DNA of 64,000 nucleotides from Paenibacillus antri (GCF_005765165.1 NZ_VCIW01000005.1:186001-250000), one strand, 5' to 3'. Counted from the stretch's first letter, positions 35,344 to 44,649 are shown. The notes: a model not told the origin generated them from the sequence alone. Translations and numbers: made by a program.

Positions 35344-35583
35344 ATGAGCGAGAAACGGAAGAAGACGCCGAACGGAGGCAGTCTACGTCAAATAAACGCC
35401 GCGGGCGGGCAGCGGAATGGGGCGGGCCGGAAGAGGATCGGAGCGACCCGGAAACTGTCGCTGACGCTGCCGGCGTCATGCTGGCAGGAAATCGACCGGC
35501 GCTGCGGCGGCGGCGATTATTCCGTGTCGGAAATCGTCCGTTCGATCATCGAGGACTCCATGAGGGATGTCGATATTTTATAG
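35344..35583 (+). CDS. Ribbon-helix-helix (CopG-like) small protein
   Basis: 79 residues from ATG 35344 (AGGTGA upstream). After a basic, Gly/Arg-rich N-terminus of about 35 residues comes RKLSLTLPASCWQEIDRRCGGGDYSVSEIVRSIIEDSM, one beta strand and two helices of an RHH fold, which dimerises to bind DNA. It has no toxin partner next to it. Instead it precedes two MutS-like genes by 39 bases. It may repress its own promoter or guide the MutS-like pair to DNA; both are guesses. Confidence 0.7.
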   Translation: MSEKRKKTPNGGSLRQINAAGGQRNGAGRKRIGATRKLSLTLPASCWQEIDRRCGGGDYSVSEIVRSIIEDSMRDVDIL

Positions 35584-35622
35584 GTTCGCCGCAAGGATAT
35601 CTCGCTGAAGTGGGGCTGTTCT

Positions 35623-37074
35623 ATGGAATACCGGAGCATTCTATTTGCGAATGAGAGAAAGACATCCGAAGCCGATGAGCCGTTCATGTCCGACGGAGCG
35701 ATGTCCGACCTCGGGTTGGATATGATCCTGGAAGAAATGCTTCGCGGGCGGGAAGGGGAGGCGGAGCTGCGGCAATGGTTCCGTTGTCCGCTGCCGGACA
35801 TCGACGCCGTGCGCTACCGCAGCTCGGTCATGGAGGATATCGATGGGCGGTTAACGTTAGAGGCAGCCGAGAAGTTTGTGTTACGGGTAAGGCGGCTAAC
35901 GGAATGTTTGAACTTCGGCGAGGCATGCTCGGGATCGGTTCAAAGCTGCAAATGGCGGCTAGACGCCGCGGTCGAATACTGCAAGGCCGTGTCGGAAATG
36001 AAGGAAGCGATTAATGTTGCCGGATTGCGCTCCGACGGCTTAACGCGCTGCTCCGAATGGTTGTCGGCTTGCGCGATGTCCAAGCCGTTCATCCGGCTGC
36101 GCGACGATGCCTTCGAACTCGACCGTACGTTCTGCGATATGAAATATAGTCTAATTGCGTCGGATGGACTGTTCTACATCTACGCCGGCAGCGACGAAGC
36201 GGATTATTGCGCGGAGCTGCGCCGCACGTTCGACCGGGACGGGGAGTCGGAGGGGTCCCTTCAGGCGATTGTCGGACTGCGGACGCCGGGCTTGGAAGAA
36301 GAGATCCTCCGGCTGTTGCGCAAGCGACATCCGGCGGCATTCGCGGCGTTAGAGTCGTTCTGCAATATCCATTCTTCGTTCGTCGATCCGGCGGTGTTGA
36401 CCTTAGCCAGTGAATTAACGTTTTACATCGCATGTCTTCGATATTTCCGCGCGATTCGAAAGCGCGGTCTCTATTATTGTTACCCCGCGATAACGGAAAA
36501 GAAGGAGCTGCGGGTCGAAGCCGGCTACGACCTTAAGGTAATCGCCGCTACTACGAATCTACCGATCGGAAACGGAATCGATTGGCATGCGGAAGCGGCT
36601 GTCGTCGTGCCGGCGTTTCCGGAAAGGCCGGATTCGTTCGGAAGAACGGTAGGTCAAATTATCGCTCTAAGCGCGCTGGGCTGCCCTGTTCCGGCAAGAT
36701 CGGCCGTCGTTCCGCATGTCGATCGACTGTATACGCATTTCCCGAAGGCGGACCGTCCGGAGAGGAACGAGGGAAAGCTGAAGGAGGAACTCGCGAGGCT
36801 TCGGCCTATCGTGGCTGAAGCGGATCATGGCAGCATGGTCGTCTTGAACGAAACGTTCTCCACGACATCAACCTGCGATGCGGTCGCGATGGGAAGGAAG
36901 TTGTTGGATCTGCTGACGGCCCGAGGCGCGATGTGCTTGTTCGTCACGCATCTTCCAGGTTTCGCCCCGGAAGATTGCGACGCTGGTCGGAAGCGGGTGG
37001 AAGAGGAAGTCGAGCGATACGGACTCACGAAGGAACGGCTAAGAAGTCGGTTAAAGGAGCGGCTGCACGGATGA
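35623..37074 (+). CDS. MutS-like protein without Walker A
   Basis: 483 residues resembling the helical core plus ATPase domain of MutS relatives, lacking the mismatch-recognition domain. Where the partner has GANQGGKST, this protein reads VVPAFPERPDSFGRTVGQ (about residue 329 on), so the P-loop is lost. The Walker B/dimer-signature region is kept in MutS form: MVVLNETFSTTST (about 405-417) followed by CLFVTHLPG. It overlaps the next gene by ATGA. The pair probably forms a heterodimer in which each chain completes the other's site. Confidence 0.78.
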   Translation: MEYRSILFANERKTSEADEPFMSDGAMSDLGLDMILEEMLRGREGEAELRQWFRCPLPDIDAVRYRSSVMEDIDGRLTLEAAEKFVLRVRRLTECLNFGEACSGSVQSCKWRLDAAVEYCKAVSEMKEAINVAGLRSDGLTRCSEWLSACAMSKPFIRLRDDAFELDRTFCDMKYSLIASDGLFYIYAGSDEADYCAELRRTFDRDGESEGSLQAIVGLRTPGLEEEILRLLRKRHPAAFAALESFCNIHSSFVDPAVLTLASELTFYIACLRYFRAIRKRGLYYCYPAITEKKELRVEAGYDLKVIAATTNLPIGNGIDWHAEAAVVVPAFPERPDSFGRTVGQIIALSALGCPVPARSAVVPHVDRLYTHFPKADRPERNEGKLKEELARLRPIVAEADHGSMVVLNETFSTTSTCDAVAMGRKLLDLLTARGAMCLFVTHLPGFAPEDCDAGRKRVEEEVERYGLTKERLRSRLKERLHG

Positions 37075-38558
37075 AACCATCGCTGCTTAGCAGGGGGGCG
37101 CCCCGCGATGACGGTCCGGCGCCGGATGAATTCGCCCTTGAGCGAGATTTGCATCTAGAACCGCTATTCCGCGCGATGTCGGGGCAAGACAAGTTTCTAT
37201 CGGAAGCGTGCAAGCGGGTCCTGCTGAGAACGGAAACGGATCTTGAAGCGATTCGCTATAGACAACAAGTGTTGAAAGACGCGCTTCGGCATCCGGAGAT
37301 CGTAGATCGGTTATACGCGCTTGCTTCCGAGGTTTCGAGCAAATCCGCGGAATACAGAGCAAAGATGAAGCCGAACTTCGCTCGGACGATTCCGGTGCGC
37401 GAGAGGCTCCGAGTCGCGGTCGAGTTACTGCCGGCCTTGCTGGACTCGCTTGAGGAGCTGAGGGACGCAGGAGCTCGTCACGCTGAATCGCTTAGCTCCG
37501 AAGGGTTTCTTGATTTCTTCGAGCGGCTTCAAAATAATTATCCTGACGCGTTCTTTCGGGAGGCGAGGGATCATCTCGCCCGGCTGCGGCAAGTCGAGAG
37601 GAGAGGCGGCGTAAAGATCGGCGCGTCGGTCGGGGACGGCTTCCATGGAACCGATGTTGTGCTTAGAAGTTTGGATGCTCGGCCTACAGCCGCACTAAGG
37701 GATCGGTTGCTTAAGGGCTACGGCTTGTTTAAGGCGGAACACAGCCTTCGGGACATGGAGGAGAGCGCCCTTGGCAACGTGCTGCACATCCTGAAGCGGT
37801 TCATCGATGACGCGTTAGGCGACTTCGACAGCCTGCGGTACGAGAGCGGCTTTTATGTCGGGTGCGTACAGTTACATCGCGAGTTGACGGTTCGAGGATG
37901 TCCCGTTTCGTTCCCTACGGCCTATAGTGCCGACGAACGAGTACTCGTTTTCCACGACCTCTACGACCCCGGACTGGCGCTCCGTCTCCCGCATCGGCCG
38001 ATCGGCAATGACTTAACGGGGGAAAGCGCGTGCCTGTTCATCGTGACCGGTGCGAATCAAGGGGGCAAGTCGACGTTCCTGCGCAGCATCGGGTTGGCGC
38101 AGCTCATGATGCAATGCGGCATGTTCGTTCCGGCATCTCGCTTCGAAGCGAACGTCTGCGACCGCATCGTAACATATTTCGCCGGGTCGGAGTCGCAGTC
38201 CGCCGGGGGGACGTTGGAGGAGGAGCTGCGCGGGTTGAATCGGCTCGTCGAACGATCGACGCCTCATTCGCTCCTCCTGATGAACGAGCCGTTCGCCGCG
38301 ATCGCGGAACGAGACGGCGCGACGGTCGGAAGGCATTGGCTCGCCGCATGCTGCGAGTTGCAGCTGAAGGTCGTTCTCGTCAGCCATAATTTCGAGCTGG
38401 CGAATTGGGCCTTCGAGGAACTAACGCCCCAAGCGCTCTTCTTATCGCCTGTAAGGAACGATGACGGAAGGCGAACGTACCGAATGACGCGCTGTCAGCC
38501 CGTTCGAAGCAGCTTCGGAGAAGATTTGTTCCGGAGCCTGATCGAGAACGCTAACTAA
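37071..38558 (+). CDS. MutS-like ATPase with intact Walker A
   Basis: 495 residues, paralogous to the preceding protein. Walker A is VTGANQGGKSTFLRSIGLAQ (from about residue 324). The Walker B equivalent is LLMNEPFAAIAERDG, where the Ser/Thr-rich signature is lost, and the His switch lies in VVLVSHNFELA. Like its partner it lacks the N-terminal mismatch-binding domain, as in MutS2-type or MutS-like V/VI subgroups. The start ATG 37071 overlaps the previous stop. A terminator follows directly, closing the RHH-MutS-MutS unit. Confidence 0.82.
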   Translation: MKPSLLSRGAPRDDGPAPDEFALERDLHLEPLFRAMSGQDKFLSEACKRVLLRTETDLEAIRYRQQVLKDALRHPEIVDRLYALASEVSSKSAEYRAKMKPNFARTIPVRERLRVAVELLPALLDSLEELRDAGARHAESLSSEGFLDFFERLQNNYPDAFFREARDHLARLRQVERRGGVKIGASVGDGFHGTDVVLRSLDARPTAALRDRLLKGYGLFKAEHSLRDMEESALGNVLHILKRFIDDALGDFDSLRYESGFYVGCVQLHRELTVRGCPVSFPTAYSADERVLVFHDLYDPGLALRLPHRPIGNDLTGESACLFIVTGANQGGKSTFLRSIGLAQLMMQCGMFVPASRFEANVCDRIVTYFAGSESQSAGGTLEEELRGLNRLVERSTPHSLLLMNEPFAAIAERDGATVGRHWLAACCELQLKVVLVSHNFELANWAFEELTPQALFLSPVRNDDGRRTYRMTRCQPVRSSFGEDLFRSLIENAN

Positions 38559-38563
38559 AGCAG

Positions 38564-38605
38564 TACGACCAAGGAGGCCGCGCGCAAGCAGCCTCCTTGG
38601 TCGTA
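38564..38605. terminator. Bidirectional terminator between MutS-like and TauD genes
   Basis: A perfect 15-bp stem (TACGACCAAGGAGGC and complement) with a 12-base loop lies between converging genes. Confidence 0.85.
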
Positions 38606-38615
38606 TGAAGAAACA

Positions 38616-39539
38616 TTACTCGGCTTCACGTCTCTTAACGAATGTTTTGGTTACGCTCCGGCGTCCGTCCAAGCCGGTTGGGATGTCTCCGTCGATAGTG
38701 ATCCTGCGGACGACTCGTGATGCGTTGCCGTAGTCGTTGACCGCGTAATGCTGCGTGGCGCGATTATCCCAGATCGCGACGTCCCCGGCTTTCCATCTCC
38801 ACCGGACGGTGTTTTCGATTTGCGTTACATGCCTCTGCAGGATCGAGAAGATTTGCTGAGAATCGGCGGTGCTGAGACCGACGAAGCGTTTCACGAAATG
38901 CCCGAGTAATAAATGTCTTTCCCCCGTTTCCGGATGGATATGGACGACAGGGTGCTCGGTCTCGTATACAGTCGAAGAAAATACCTCGTTATGGTGTTTC
39001 AACGCTTCTTCGGTGAAATCGCGGCGCTCCGCCGCATAATCGTAGGCGTTCGTATGAACGGCCCATAATTGATCCGCAAGTTTCTGTAAGCTCGCCGGAA
39101 GGCCCTCGTATGCGGCGGCCGTGTTAGCCCAGACAGTATCGCCGCCGGCTTCCGGGATGACCACTCCGCGTAAAACCGAGAATTTCGGGTATGCGGCTAG
39201 GAAGGTGACGTCGGTGTGCCAGGAGTTCGCCCGGCCGTTCCCATGATCGGAGTTCAGCTCCAAAATATAATCCGAACCCTCCCGGACCGGAACGGTCGGA
39301 TGAGCGGCCGGCCGGCCGAGCAGCTTCGCGAAAGCTTCCTGTTCCCGATCGTCCAGATGATGCTGGTTGCGGAAGAAGACGACCTTATGCCGTAAGAGCG
39401 CTTCATGGATGAAGGACACGGCGTTCGAATCAAGACTTCCCGTTAGGGAAATGCCCGATATTTCCGCACCGATCCGGCCGGCGACCGGATTGACTGCGAT
39501 CTCCTCGCCGTGCAACACGTCTTCTCTTGCGATACTCAT
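38616..39539 (-). CDS. TauD/TfdA-family alpha-ketoglutarate-dependent dioxygenase
   Basis: 307 residues. ATG 39539 is preferred to 39545 because GGAGG then has 8-base spacing. The Fe(II) triad is His-x-Asp in WHTDVTF plus the late His in RATQHYAVND; the 2-oxoglutarate-binding Arg is in SRVVRRIT. The family includes taurine dioxygenase and the alkylsulfatase AtsK, which free sulfite or sulfate from organosulfur compounds. Divergent pairing with an arylsulfatase operon supports a sulfur-scavenging role. The leader contains its own terminator hairpin. Confidence 0.9.
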   Translation of the reverse strand: MSIAREDVLHGEEIAVNPVAGRIGAEISGISLTGSLDSNAVSFIHEALLRHKVVFFRNQHHLDDREQEAFAKLLGRPAAHPTVPVREGSDYILELNSDHGNGRANSWHTDVTFLAAYPKFSVLRGVVIPEAGGDTVWANTAAAYEGLPASLQKLADQLWAVHTNAYDYAAERRDFTEEALKHHNEVFSSTVYETEHPVVHIHPETGERHLLLGHFVKRFVGLSTADSQQIFSILQRHVTQIENTVRWRWKAGDVAIWDNRATQHYAVNDYGNASRVVRRITIDGDIPTGLDGRRSVTKTFVKRREAE

Positions 39540-39590
39540 TTTCATTTCCTCCTCGTTCTCGTCGATCCTAAGATTTCCGAGCGGGAAACG

Positions 39591-39620
39591 AACAAAAGCC
39601 AGGGCATATCGCCCTGGCTT
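39591..39620 (-). terminator. Leader terminator before the TauD gene
   Basis: Reading leftward, AAGCCAGGGC-N5-GCCCTGGCTT is followed by TTTTGTT. It stands between the promoter at 39707-39679 and the start codon, so it is placed to attenuate the dioxygenase gene. Confidence 0.7.
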
Positions 39621-39663
39621 CCAGATGACTGGTCAGCGTTACACTTTTATTCTTTGAATCCCC

Positions 39664-39671
39664 ATCGGTTT
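39664..39671 (-). promoter_or_regulatory. AAACCGAT box at the TauD transcript start
   Basis: AAACCGAT on the minus strand begins 7 bases after the -10. The same 8-mer is placed just after the opposite promoter (39770-39777), and a 7-base copy occurs at 39794-39800. It may be the site of one shared regulator. Confidence 0.45.
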
Positions 39672-39678
39672 AGTCAAC

Positions 39679-39707
39679 ATAATAATGCAATCCGGGAAAT
39701 GCGTCAA
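39679..39707 (-). promoter_or_regulatory. Promoter of the TauD gene
   Basis: Reading leftward: TTGACG (39707-39702), 17-bp spacer, TATTAT (39684-39679). The leader is about 130 bases long. Confidence 0.75.
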
Positions 39708-39730
39708 GAAAGAAATATGCAGAAAATGGA

Positions 39731-39759
39731 TTGACACCAGGACTCAGGGGAGATATATT
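39731..39759 (+). promoter_or_regulatory. Promoter of the sulfatase operon
   Basis: TTGACA (39731-39736), 17-bp spacer, TATATT (39754-39759). It faces away from the TauD promoter, only 23 bases apart. Confidence 0.85.
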
Positions 39760-39769
39760 ATATCCTATA

Positions 39770-39800
39770 AAACCGATCAAAATACTTGTATATAAACCGA
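39770..39800 (+). promoter_or_regulatory. AAACCGA(T) boxes in the sulfatase leader
   Basis: AAACCGAT at 39770-39777 and AAACCGA at 39794-39800 lie at the start of the transcript, mirroring the box on the TauD side. The 12-bp palindrome CTAGATATCTAG (39801-39812) follows and runs into the attenuator stem. Confidence 0.45.
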
Positions 39801-39810
39801 CTAGATATCT

Positions 39811-39847
39811 AGAGGTTTCCCGTTTCCAGGGAAACCTCTATTTTTTT
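39811..39847 (+). terminator. Attenuator in the sulfatase leader
   Basis: A perfect 11-bp stem (AGAGGTTTCCC / GGGAAACCTCT, loop of 7) followed by A and seven T. It lies between the promoter and the sulfatase gene, so most transcripts should stop here unless an antiterminating event occurs. Confidence 0.88.
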
Positions 39848-39901
39848 GGTCGCGATTATAAGTACGGTTTTGAAAAATCCGATGATGGAGGATGATTCAG
39901 G

Positions 39902-41503
39902 ATGAAGAAAAGGCCGAACGTTGTACTGATCTTAAACGATGACATGGGTTTTTCGGATATCGGCTGTTACGGCGGAGAAGTCGATACGCCGAACTTGAAT
40001 AAGTTGGCCGAGAACGGAGTTCGCTTTACCCAATTTTATAATACGGCGCGATGCAGTCCGACGCGAGCCTCCTTGTTGACCGGCTTGCATCCGCATCAAA
40101 CCGGGATCGGCATTCTGGTGGACGACGACGGTCCGGAAGGATACGCCGGCAATCTGAACGAACGATGCGTGACGATCGCGGAGGTGCTGAAGGAACACGA
40201 TTACCGAACTTATATGAGCGGGAAATGGCATGTCGCTACGGATCTATTTCATGCGAGCGATACATGGCCCAAGCAGCGCGGCTTCGACCGCTTCTACGGA
40301 ATCATTAACGGGGCCGCGGACTATTTCGCCCCGGTAACGTTAACCCGAGATAACGAAAATATCGAACACGAAGCGCTGCAGAACAATGATTTCTATCTGA
40401 CGGACGCGATCAGCGACGAAGCGGTTACGTTCATTAAGGCGCATGCGCAAGAGTACCCGGATCGGCCCTTTTTCCAATATGTCGCTTATACCGCTCCTCA
40501 CTGGCCGCTCCATGCCCCGGAGGAGGATATCGCCAAATACAAAGGCCGGTTCGATAAAGGGTGGGACGCCCTCCGAGAGGAACGGCTGCAGCGAATGATC
40601 GACTTGGGGATCGTTCGCGAATCATGGGAGCTGACGGAGCGCGACCCCGGGCAGCCGTCCTGGGAGGAAGCGGATGAGAAGGAATGGCGGCTGCGACGAA
40701 TGGAGGTGTATGCCGCACAGATCGACCGGATGGATCAAGGCATCGGGCGTATCGTACGCGCGTTAGAAGAAACGGGCCAGCTGGACAATACGCTGATTCT
40801 GTTTCTTGCCGACAACGGCGGATGCGCGGAAGAGCTGGATGCGAAGCTCGGGGAGCATTTATTCCGCAAGAGAATCGTGAGAGAGAAGACGAAGCATGGC
40901 GAGCCTGTCATATACGGCAATCTGAGCGCCCATGCGCCAGGTTCGGAAAGCACCTACCAAAGTTACGGCGTGGCTTGGGCCAATTTGTCCAACACTCCTT
41001 TCCGACTGTATAAGCATTGGGTTCATGAGGGAGGCATCTCCACGCCGCTCATCGCGCATTGGCCGAAGGTTATCCGAGACAAGGGGGGGATCCGACATAC
41101 GCCGGGTCAATTGACGGACATTATGGCGACCGTGTTGGAAGCGACGGGAGCCGTTTACCCGGAAACATACCGCGGCCGAGCCGTTCTCCCGCTCGAAGGA
41201 TCCAGCTTGGTTCCCGTTTTCCGCCAAGACACGTTAGAGAGACCTCCTTTGTTCTGGGAGCATGAGGGCAACGGCGCCGTCCGGAGCGGGAAGTGGAAGC
41301 TGGTCCGGAATTATCCCGGCCCTTGGGAGCTATACGACATCGAATCGGATCGAACCGAAACCAAGGATGTGGCCGACCGGCATCCGGACATCGCGAAAGA
41401 GTTGAGTCAACTATACGAAGCATGGGCTCTACGCTGCGGCGTCATTCCGAGGGAGAACATCCTTGCATTATACGAGGCCGCGGCCGATAGAAAAGAGAAC
41501 TGA
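39902..41503 (+). CDS. Arylsulfatase-type sulfatase
   Basis: 533-residue type I sulfatase. The motif CSPTR (Cys51) is the site where Cys is converted to formylglycine, the catalytic nucleophile. NDDMGFSD near the N-terminus and FLADNGG later supply metal-binding Asp/Asn residues. No signal peptide is present, so it acts in the cytoplasm on an imported sulfate ester. GGAGGATG precedes the start region. It heads an operon with an ABC importer and a broken formylglycine-generating enzyme gene, so activation probably relies on a maturase encoded elsewhere. Confidence 0.95.
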   Translation: MKKRPNVVLILNDDMGFSDIGCYGGEVDTPNLNKLAENGVRFTQFYNTARCSPTRASLLTGLHPHQTGIGILVDDDGPEGYAGNLNERCVTIAEVLKEHDYRTYMSGKWHVATDLFHASDTWPKQRGFDRFYGIINGAADYFAPVTLTRDNENIEHEALQNNDFYLTDAISDEAVTFIKAHAQEYPDRPFFQYVAYTAPHWPLHAPEEDIAKYKGRFDKGWDALREERLQRMIDLGIVRESWELTERDPGQPSWEEADEKEWRLRRMEVYAAQIDRMDQGIGRIVRALEETGQLDNTLILFLADNGGCAEELDAKLGEHLFRKRIVREKTKHGEPVIYGNLSAHAPGSESTYQSYGVAWANLSNTPFRLYKHWVHEGGISTPLIAHWPKVIRDKGGIRHTPGQLTDIMATVLEATGAVYPETYRGRAVLPLEGSSLVPVFRQDTLERPPLFWEHEGNGAVRSGKWKLVRNYPGPWELYDIESDRTETKDVADRHPDIAKELSQLYEAWALRCGVIPRENILALYEAAADRKEN

Positions 41504-41528
41504 ATAACGGTATAGGGAGGAAATGAAC

Positions 41529-42824
41529 ATGAAGATGAAGAGAAAATGGATATTTCTTACGTTGCTTACCGCGATGCTTGGAGCCGTCATAACCGCTTGC
41601 TCGGGGAGCGCCGGCTCCGGAGCGGGTTCGAATGCGAGCGAGTCCGTGACGTTGCATTTTTGGTTTCCGGGGGAGGGGAGCGCGAACGAGCAATATTTCA
41701 CGGATGCGGCCAAAGCGTTCGAAGCGGAGCATCCCGATATTAAAGTCCAAACGACGATCTTGCCGCCTGGCGCGGGCGATATCGATACGAAGCTCAATGC
41801 CGCCAAGCTCAGCGGGACGTACCCGGACGTATTTTCGGCTTATCTTATTTTCATGGGAACCCGCGGCGCGCTGGATGAATTCCTGCCGTTGGACGATCGG
41901 ATCGACGCGTGGGAGGATAAGGACGATATCAGCGAAAGCGCACTGGCGATGGGGAGATACAAAGGGAAAACCGTCGGACTCGGCTATTTCGCCGCCCCTG
42001 AAATCTTGACGTACCGCAAAGACTATTTCCAAGAAGCGGGATTGGATCCCAAGAAGCCGCCGACCGACTGGGAGGAGCTGGCCGCTTATGCAGAACGGTT
42101 GACCGTCAAGGACGCGAACGGCAAGATCGTGCGTGCGGGGCTCGACGTCCCGTTGAACAATGCGAGCTCTTTCTTCGAATCGTTCATGCGACAGAACGGA
42201 TCGCCGATAATCGACGAGGCGAAAGAAGTCCCGGTATTCGCGGATGAGCCGTCCGTCGAGGCGTTTCGTTACTTGGCTGATTTATACAACAAAGTAGCGA
42301 TCCCTTACAACTACGAAAAGAAGGACACCGCGCCTTTCGTCAGCGGGAACTCGGCGATGTCGTTCCTGACGAACTCGACTATCAGCAACATGATCAAAAA
42401 TCACCCGGAGCTGAAGGATCAGCTCGGGTACGCCCCCGTGCTGGAACAGAAAGAGAAATACGCTTTTACCGGATACCGGTTGTTTACGATCGGCAAAACA
42501 AGCAAGCATCCGGAGGAGGCTTGGAAGTTCATCGAGTTCATGATGTCTAAGGAACAAATGTGGAAACGATACGAGGCGTTGCAAATTCCGGTCGTACGTA
42601 AGTCGTTAGAGCAGCGATTTATCGAGGATCGTCCGGAAATCAATGCCGTCTTGGTGGATTATGTGAAATACGGCAAAGGGAAGCCGATCACGCCGTTCAC
42701 CTCCACGTACAACAAGTACATCCACCAAGCCTATGAAGAAACGCTAACCGGCGCCAAAAGTCCGGAACAAGCGTTGAAGGACGCTCAGGACGGACTCGTC
42801 AAGGAGCTGGAAACGATCAGATAA
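41529..42824 (+). CDS. ABC importer solute-binding lipoprotein
   Basis: 431 residues from ATG 41529; an ATG at 41523 sits too close to AGGGAGG (41514-41520). The signal peptide ends in the lipobox VITAC, with the lipid-bearing Cys followed by a Ser/Gly linker. The body is a family 1 sugar-binding fold (VTLHFWFPGEG, FEAEHPDIKVQT, PEEAWKFIEFMMSKEQMW). It follows the sulfatase by 25 bases and precedes two permeases, so the substrate is probably a sulfated sugar or other sulfate ester (inference from the operon). Confidence 0.92.
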   Translation: MKMKRKWIFLTLLTAMLGAVITACSGSAGSGAGSNASESVTLHFWFPGEGSANEQYFTDAAKAFEAEHPDIKVQTTILPPGAGDIDTKLNAAKLSGTYPDVFSAYLIFMGTRGALDEFLPLDDRIDAWEDKDDISESALAMGRYKGKTVGLGYFAAPEILTYRKDYFQEAGLDPKKPPTDWEELAAYAERLTVKDANGKIVRAGLDVPLNNASSFFESFMRQNGSPIIDEAKEVPVFADEPSVEAFRYLADLYNKVAIPYNYEKKDTAPFVSGNSAMSFLTNSTISNMIKNHPELKDQLGYAPVLEQKEKYAFTGYRLFTIGKTSKHPEEAWKFIEFMMSKEQMWKRYEALQIPVVRKSLEQRFIEDRPEINAVLVDYVKYGKGKPITPFTSTYNKYIHQAYEETLTGAKSPEQALKDAQDGLVKELETIR

Positions 42825-42859
42825 GAGGCAATAAATTATGCAAACGATGGGGTGGCGTC

Positions 42860-43786
42860 ATGGCGAATATCGCGTTGGATCGCACGATCAAGCTGAAAGC
42901 AGCCGCGAAGAAGCGAAGTCGGAAGTTGAACTCGGACCCGATCGGTTATGCGCTGATTCTGCCGTTTTACTTGTTTTTGGCCGTGTTCGTGCTGTTCCCG
43001 ATCGCTTACAACCTTTATTTAAGCTTCACCAATTATAACTTGTCCGAAATCAAGTGGGTCGGTTGGAGCAATTACGCGGCTCTTCTTCACGACCAGTTCT
43101 TTTTCATCTCGATGAAAAACACGCTTGTTTACACGGCGGTTACCTTAACGGTTACCGTCGGATTGGGATTGATCTTTGCCGTGCTTTTGAACTACAGACT
43201 GTATGGAACGAAGTGGATTCGGCTCAGCTTCTTCTCCCCCCATGTAACCTCCATGGTTGCGGTTTCCATGATATGGATGTGGATTTACGAGCCTTCTCAC
43301 GGTATCGCCAATTCGCTGCTGGAGGCGCTGGGGATCGCCGGGAAGCAGTGGTTATACGACGCGAAGTGGGCGTTGTCCGCCGTTATTTTCACAAGCGTCT
43401 GGAAGGCTTTGGGATACAACATTGTCATCTATGTAGCCGGGCTGCAGAGCATCCCGAGGCATCTTTACGAAGCGGCGGCAGTGGACGGGGCGGGCGGGCT
43501 CAGACAATTTTTCCATATTACGATCCCGCAGATCAAGCCTATTACCTTCTTCCTGATCGTTACCGGGTTGATCCATAACTTTAACGTTTTCGAACAGATC
43601 ATGATTATGACCGACGGCGGACCGCTGCATTCGACGACGACCTTAGTCCATCAAATCTATATACGCGCCTTCCAGCAGTTTCAAATCGGGTATGCCGCTT
43701 CCTTATCTATGGTGATGCTGCTCGCGATCGGGCTTATCACGGCGGCGAATTTTCGCTTTGGGGGAAGGGGGAGCACGAATGCCTAA
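42860..43786 (+). CDS. ABC importer permease, UgpA/MalF type
   Basis: 308 residues, six membrane helices after a basic cytoplasmic N-terminus of about 30 residues. The EAA loop is EAAAVDGAGGLRQFFHITIPQI, contacting a shared ATPase that is not encoded here. The motif GLIHNFNVFEQIMIMTDGGP is typical of MalF/UgpA-like permeases. ATG 42860 follows GGGGTGGCG. Its last 8 bases overlap the next permease. The protein belongs to the sulfatase-linked importer. Confidence 0.92.
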   Translation: MANIALDRTIKLKAAAKKRSRKLNSDPIGYALILPFYLFLAVFVLFPIAYNLYLSFTNYNLSEIKWVGWSNYAALLHDQFFFISMKNTLVYTAVTLTVTVGLGLIFAVLLNYRLYGTKWIRLSFFSPHVTSMVAVSMIWMWIYEPSHGIANSLLEALGIAGKQWLYDAKWALSAVIFTSVWKALGYNIVIYVAGLQSIPRHLYEAAAVDGAGGLRQFFHITIPQIKPITFFLIVTGLIHNFNVFEQIMIMTDGGPLHSTTTLVHQIYIRAFQQFQIGYAASLSMVMLLAIGLITAANFRFGGRGSTNA

Positions 43787-44642
43787 GAAACCGTTCATCA
43801 TCCCGGTATCGTTGGCTATGCTGGGGTTGTCCGTCGCAATGCTTCTTCCTTTTTTTCTCATGATTCTCACTTCATTGAAAACGATGGATGAAATCTTCGC
43901 GCCTCGATTCGTTTGGGTGCCGGAGCGGCTCGATTGGGCCAATTATGCAGAAGCGCTTCAACGCGGAGACTGGGGAACCTATGTATCCAATACGTTATAC
44001 GTCACGATCGTCACGATTCTTGTCAGCTTGCTCATTAATTCTTTCGCCGGCTATGCGTTCGCCAAATTGAATTTCAAGGGTAGGGATATCTTATTTCTTC
44101 TCTCTCTCATCGGTCTCATGATCCCGCCTCAAGTGACCATGATTCCCGTATTCTTGGTTCTCAAGCATATCCCGTTGGCCGGGGGGAACGATCTGTGGGG
44201 GCAAGGAGGGTTGGGATGGATCGACTCCTACAACGGATTGATCGCCCCTTATGTCGCCGGTTCCTTCGGGGTGTTTCTGTTCCGACAGTTTTTCTTGCAA
44301 ATTCCGCAAGAGTTGGACGATGCGGCGAAGCTCGACGGTATGGGCAGAGTCAGGGCGTTCTTTCACCTTTATGTTCCCTTGAGCAAACCCGTCTTCGCCA
44401 CGCTGGTCGCCCTGAAAGCTACGGCTTCCTGGAACGAATATACATGGCCGCTCGTTATCACTAACTCGGATGAGATGAAGACGGTGCAGCTCGCACTAAG
44501 CATGTTCCGGGACGAAAATCAGGTGCAATGGGATTTATTGATGGCGAGCACGACGATGCTCGTCATCCCGCTTTTGATCCTGTTCGCGTTTACGCAGAAA
44601 TACTTTATCGAAGGCATCGTCGCTTCGGGGGTCAAGGGATGA
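43779..44642 (+). CDS. ABC importer permease, UgpE/MalG type
   Basis: 287 residues from ATG 43779 (GGGGGAG just upstream); an upstream in-frame start lies inside that ribosome site. Six membrane helices and an EAA-type loop [21 protein letters not shown]. The C-terminus [14 protein letters not shown] is the family's usual ending. It completes the sulfatase-operon importer and lies 7 bases before the truncated FGE gene, closer than a natural gene start would normally be. Confidence 0.92.
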   Translation: MPKKPFIIPVSLAMLGLSVAMLLPFFLMILTSLKTMDEIFAPRFVWVPERLDWANYAEALQRGDWGTYVSNTLYVTIVTILVSLLINSFAGYAFAKLNFKGRDILFLLSLIGLMIPPQVTMIPVFLVLKHIPLAGGNDLWGQGGLGWIDSYNGLIAPYVAGSFGVFLFRQFFLQIPQELDDAAKLDGMGRVRAFFHLYVPLSKPVFATLVALKATASWNEYTWPLVITNSDEMKTVQLALSMFRDENQVQWDLLMASTTMLVIPLLILFAFTQKYFIEGIVASGVKG

Positions 44643-44649
44643 GCGACGC

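Noticed and set aside
39540-39730. SAM riboswitch or T-box in the TauD leader
   Set aside because: Neither the SAM-I core nor the T-box sequence is present; only a plain terminator hairpin is visible.
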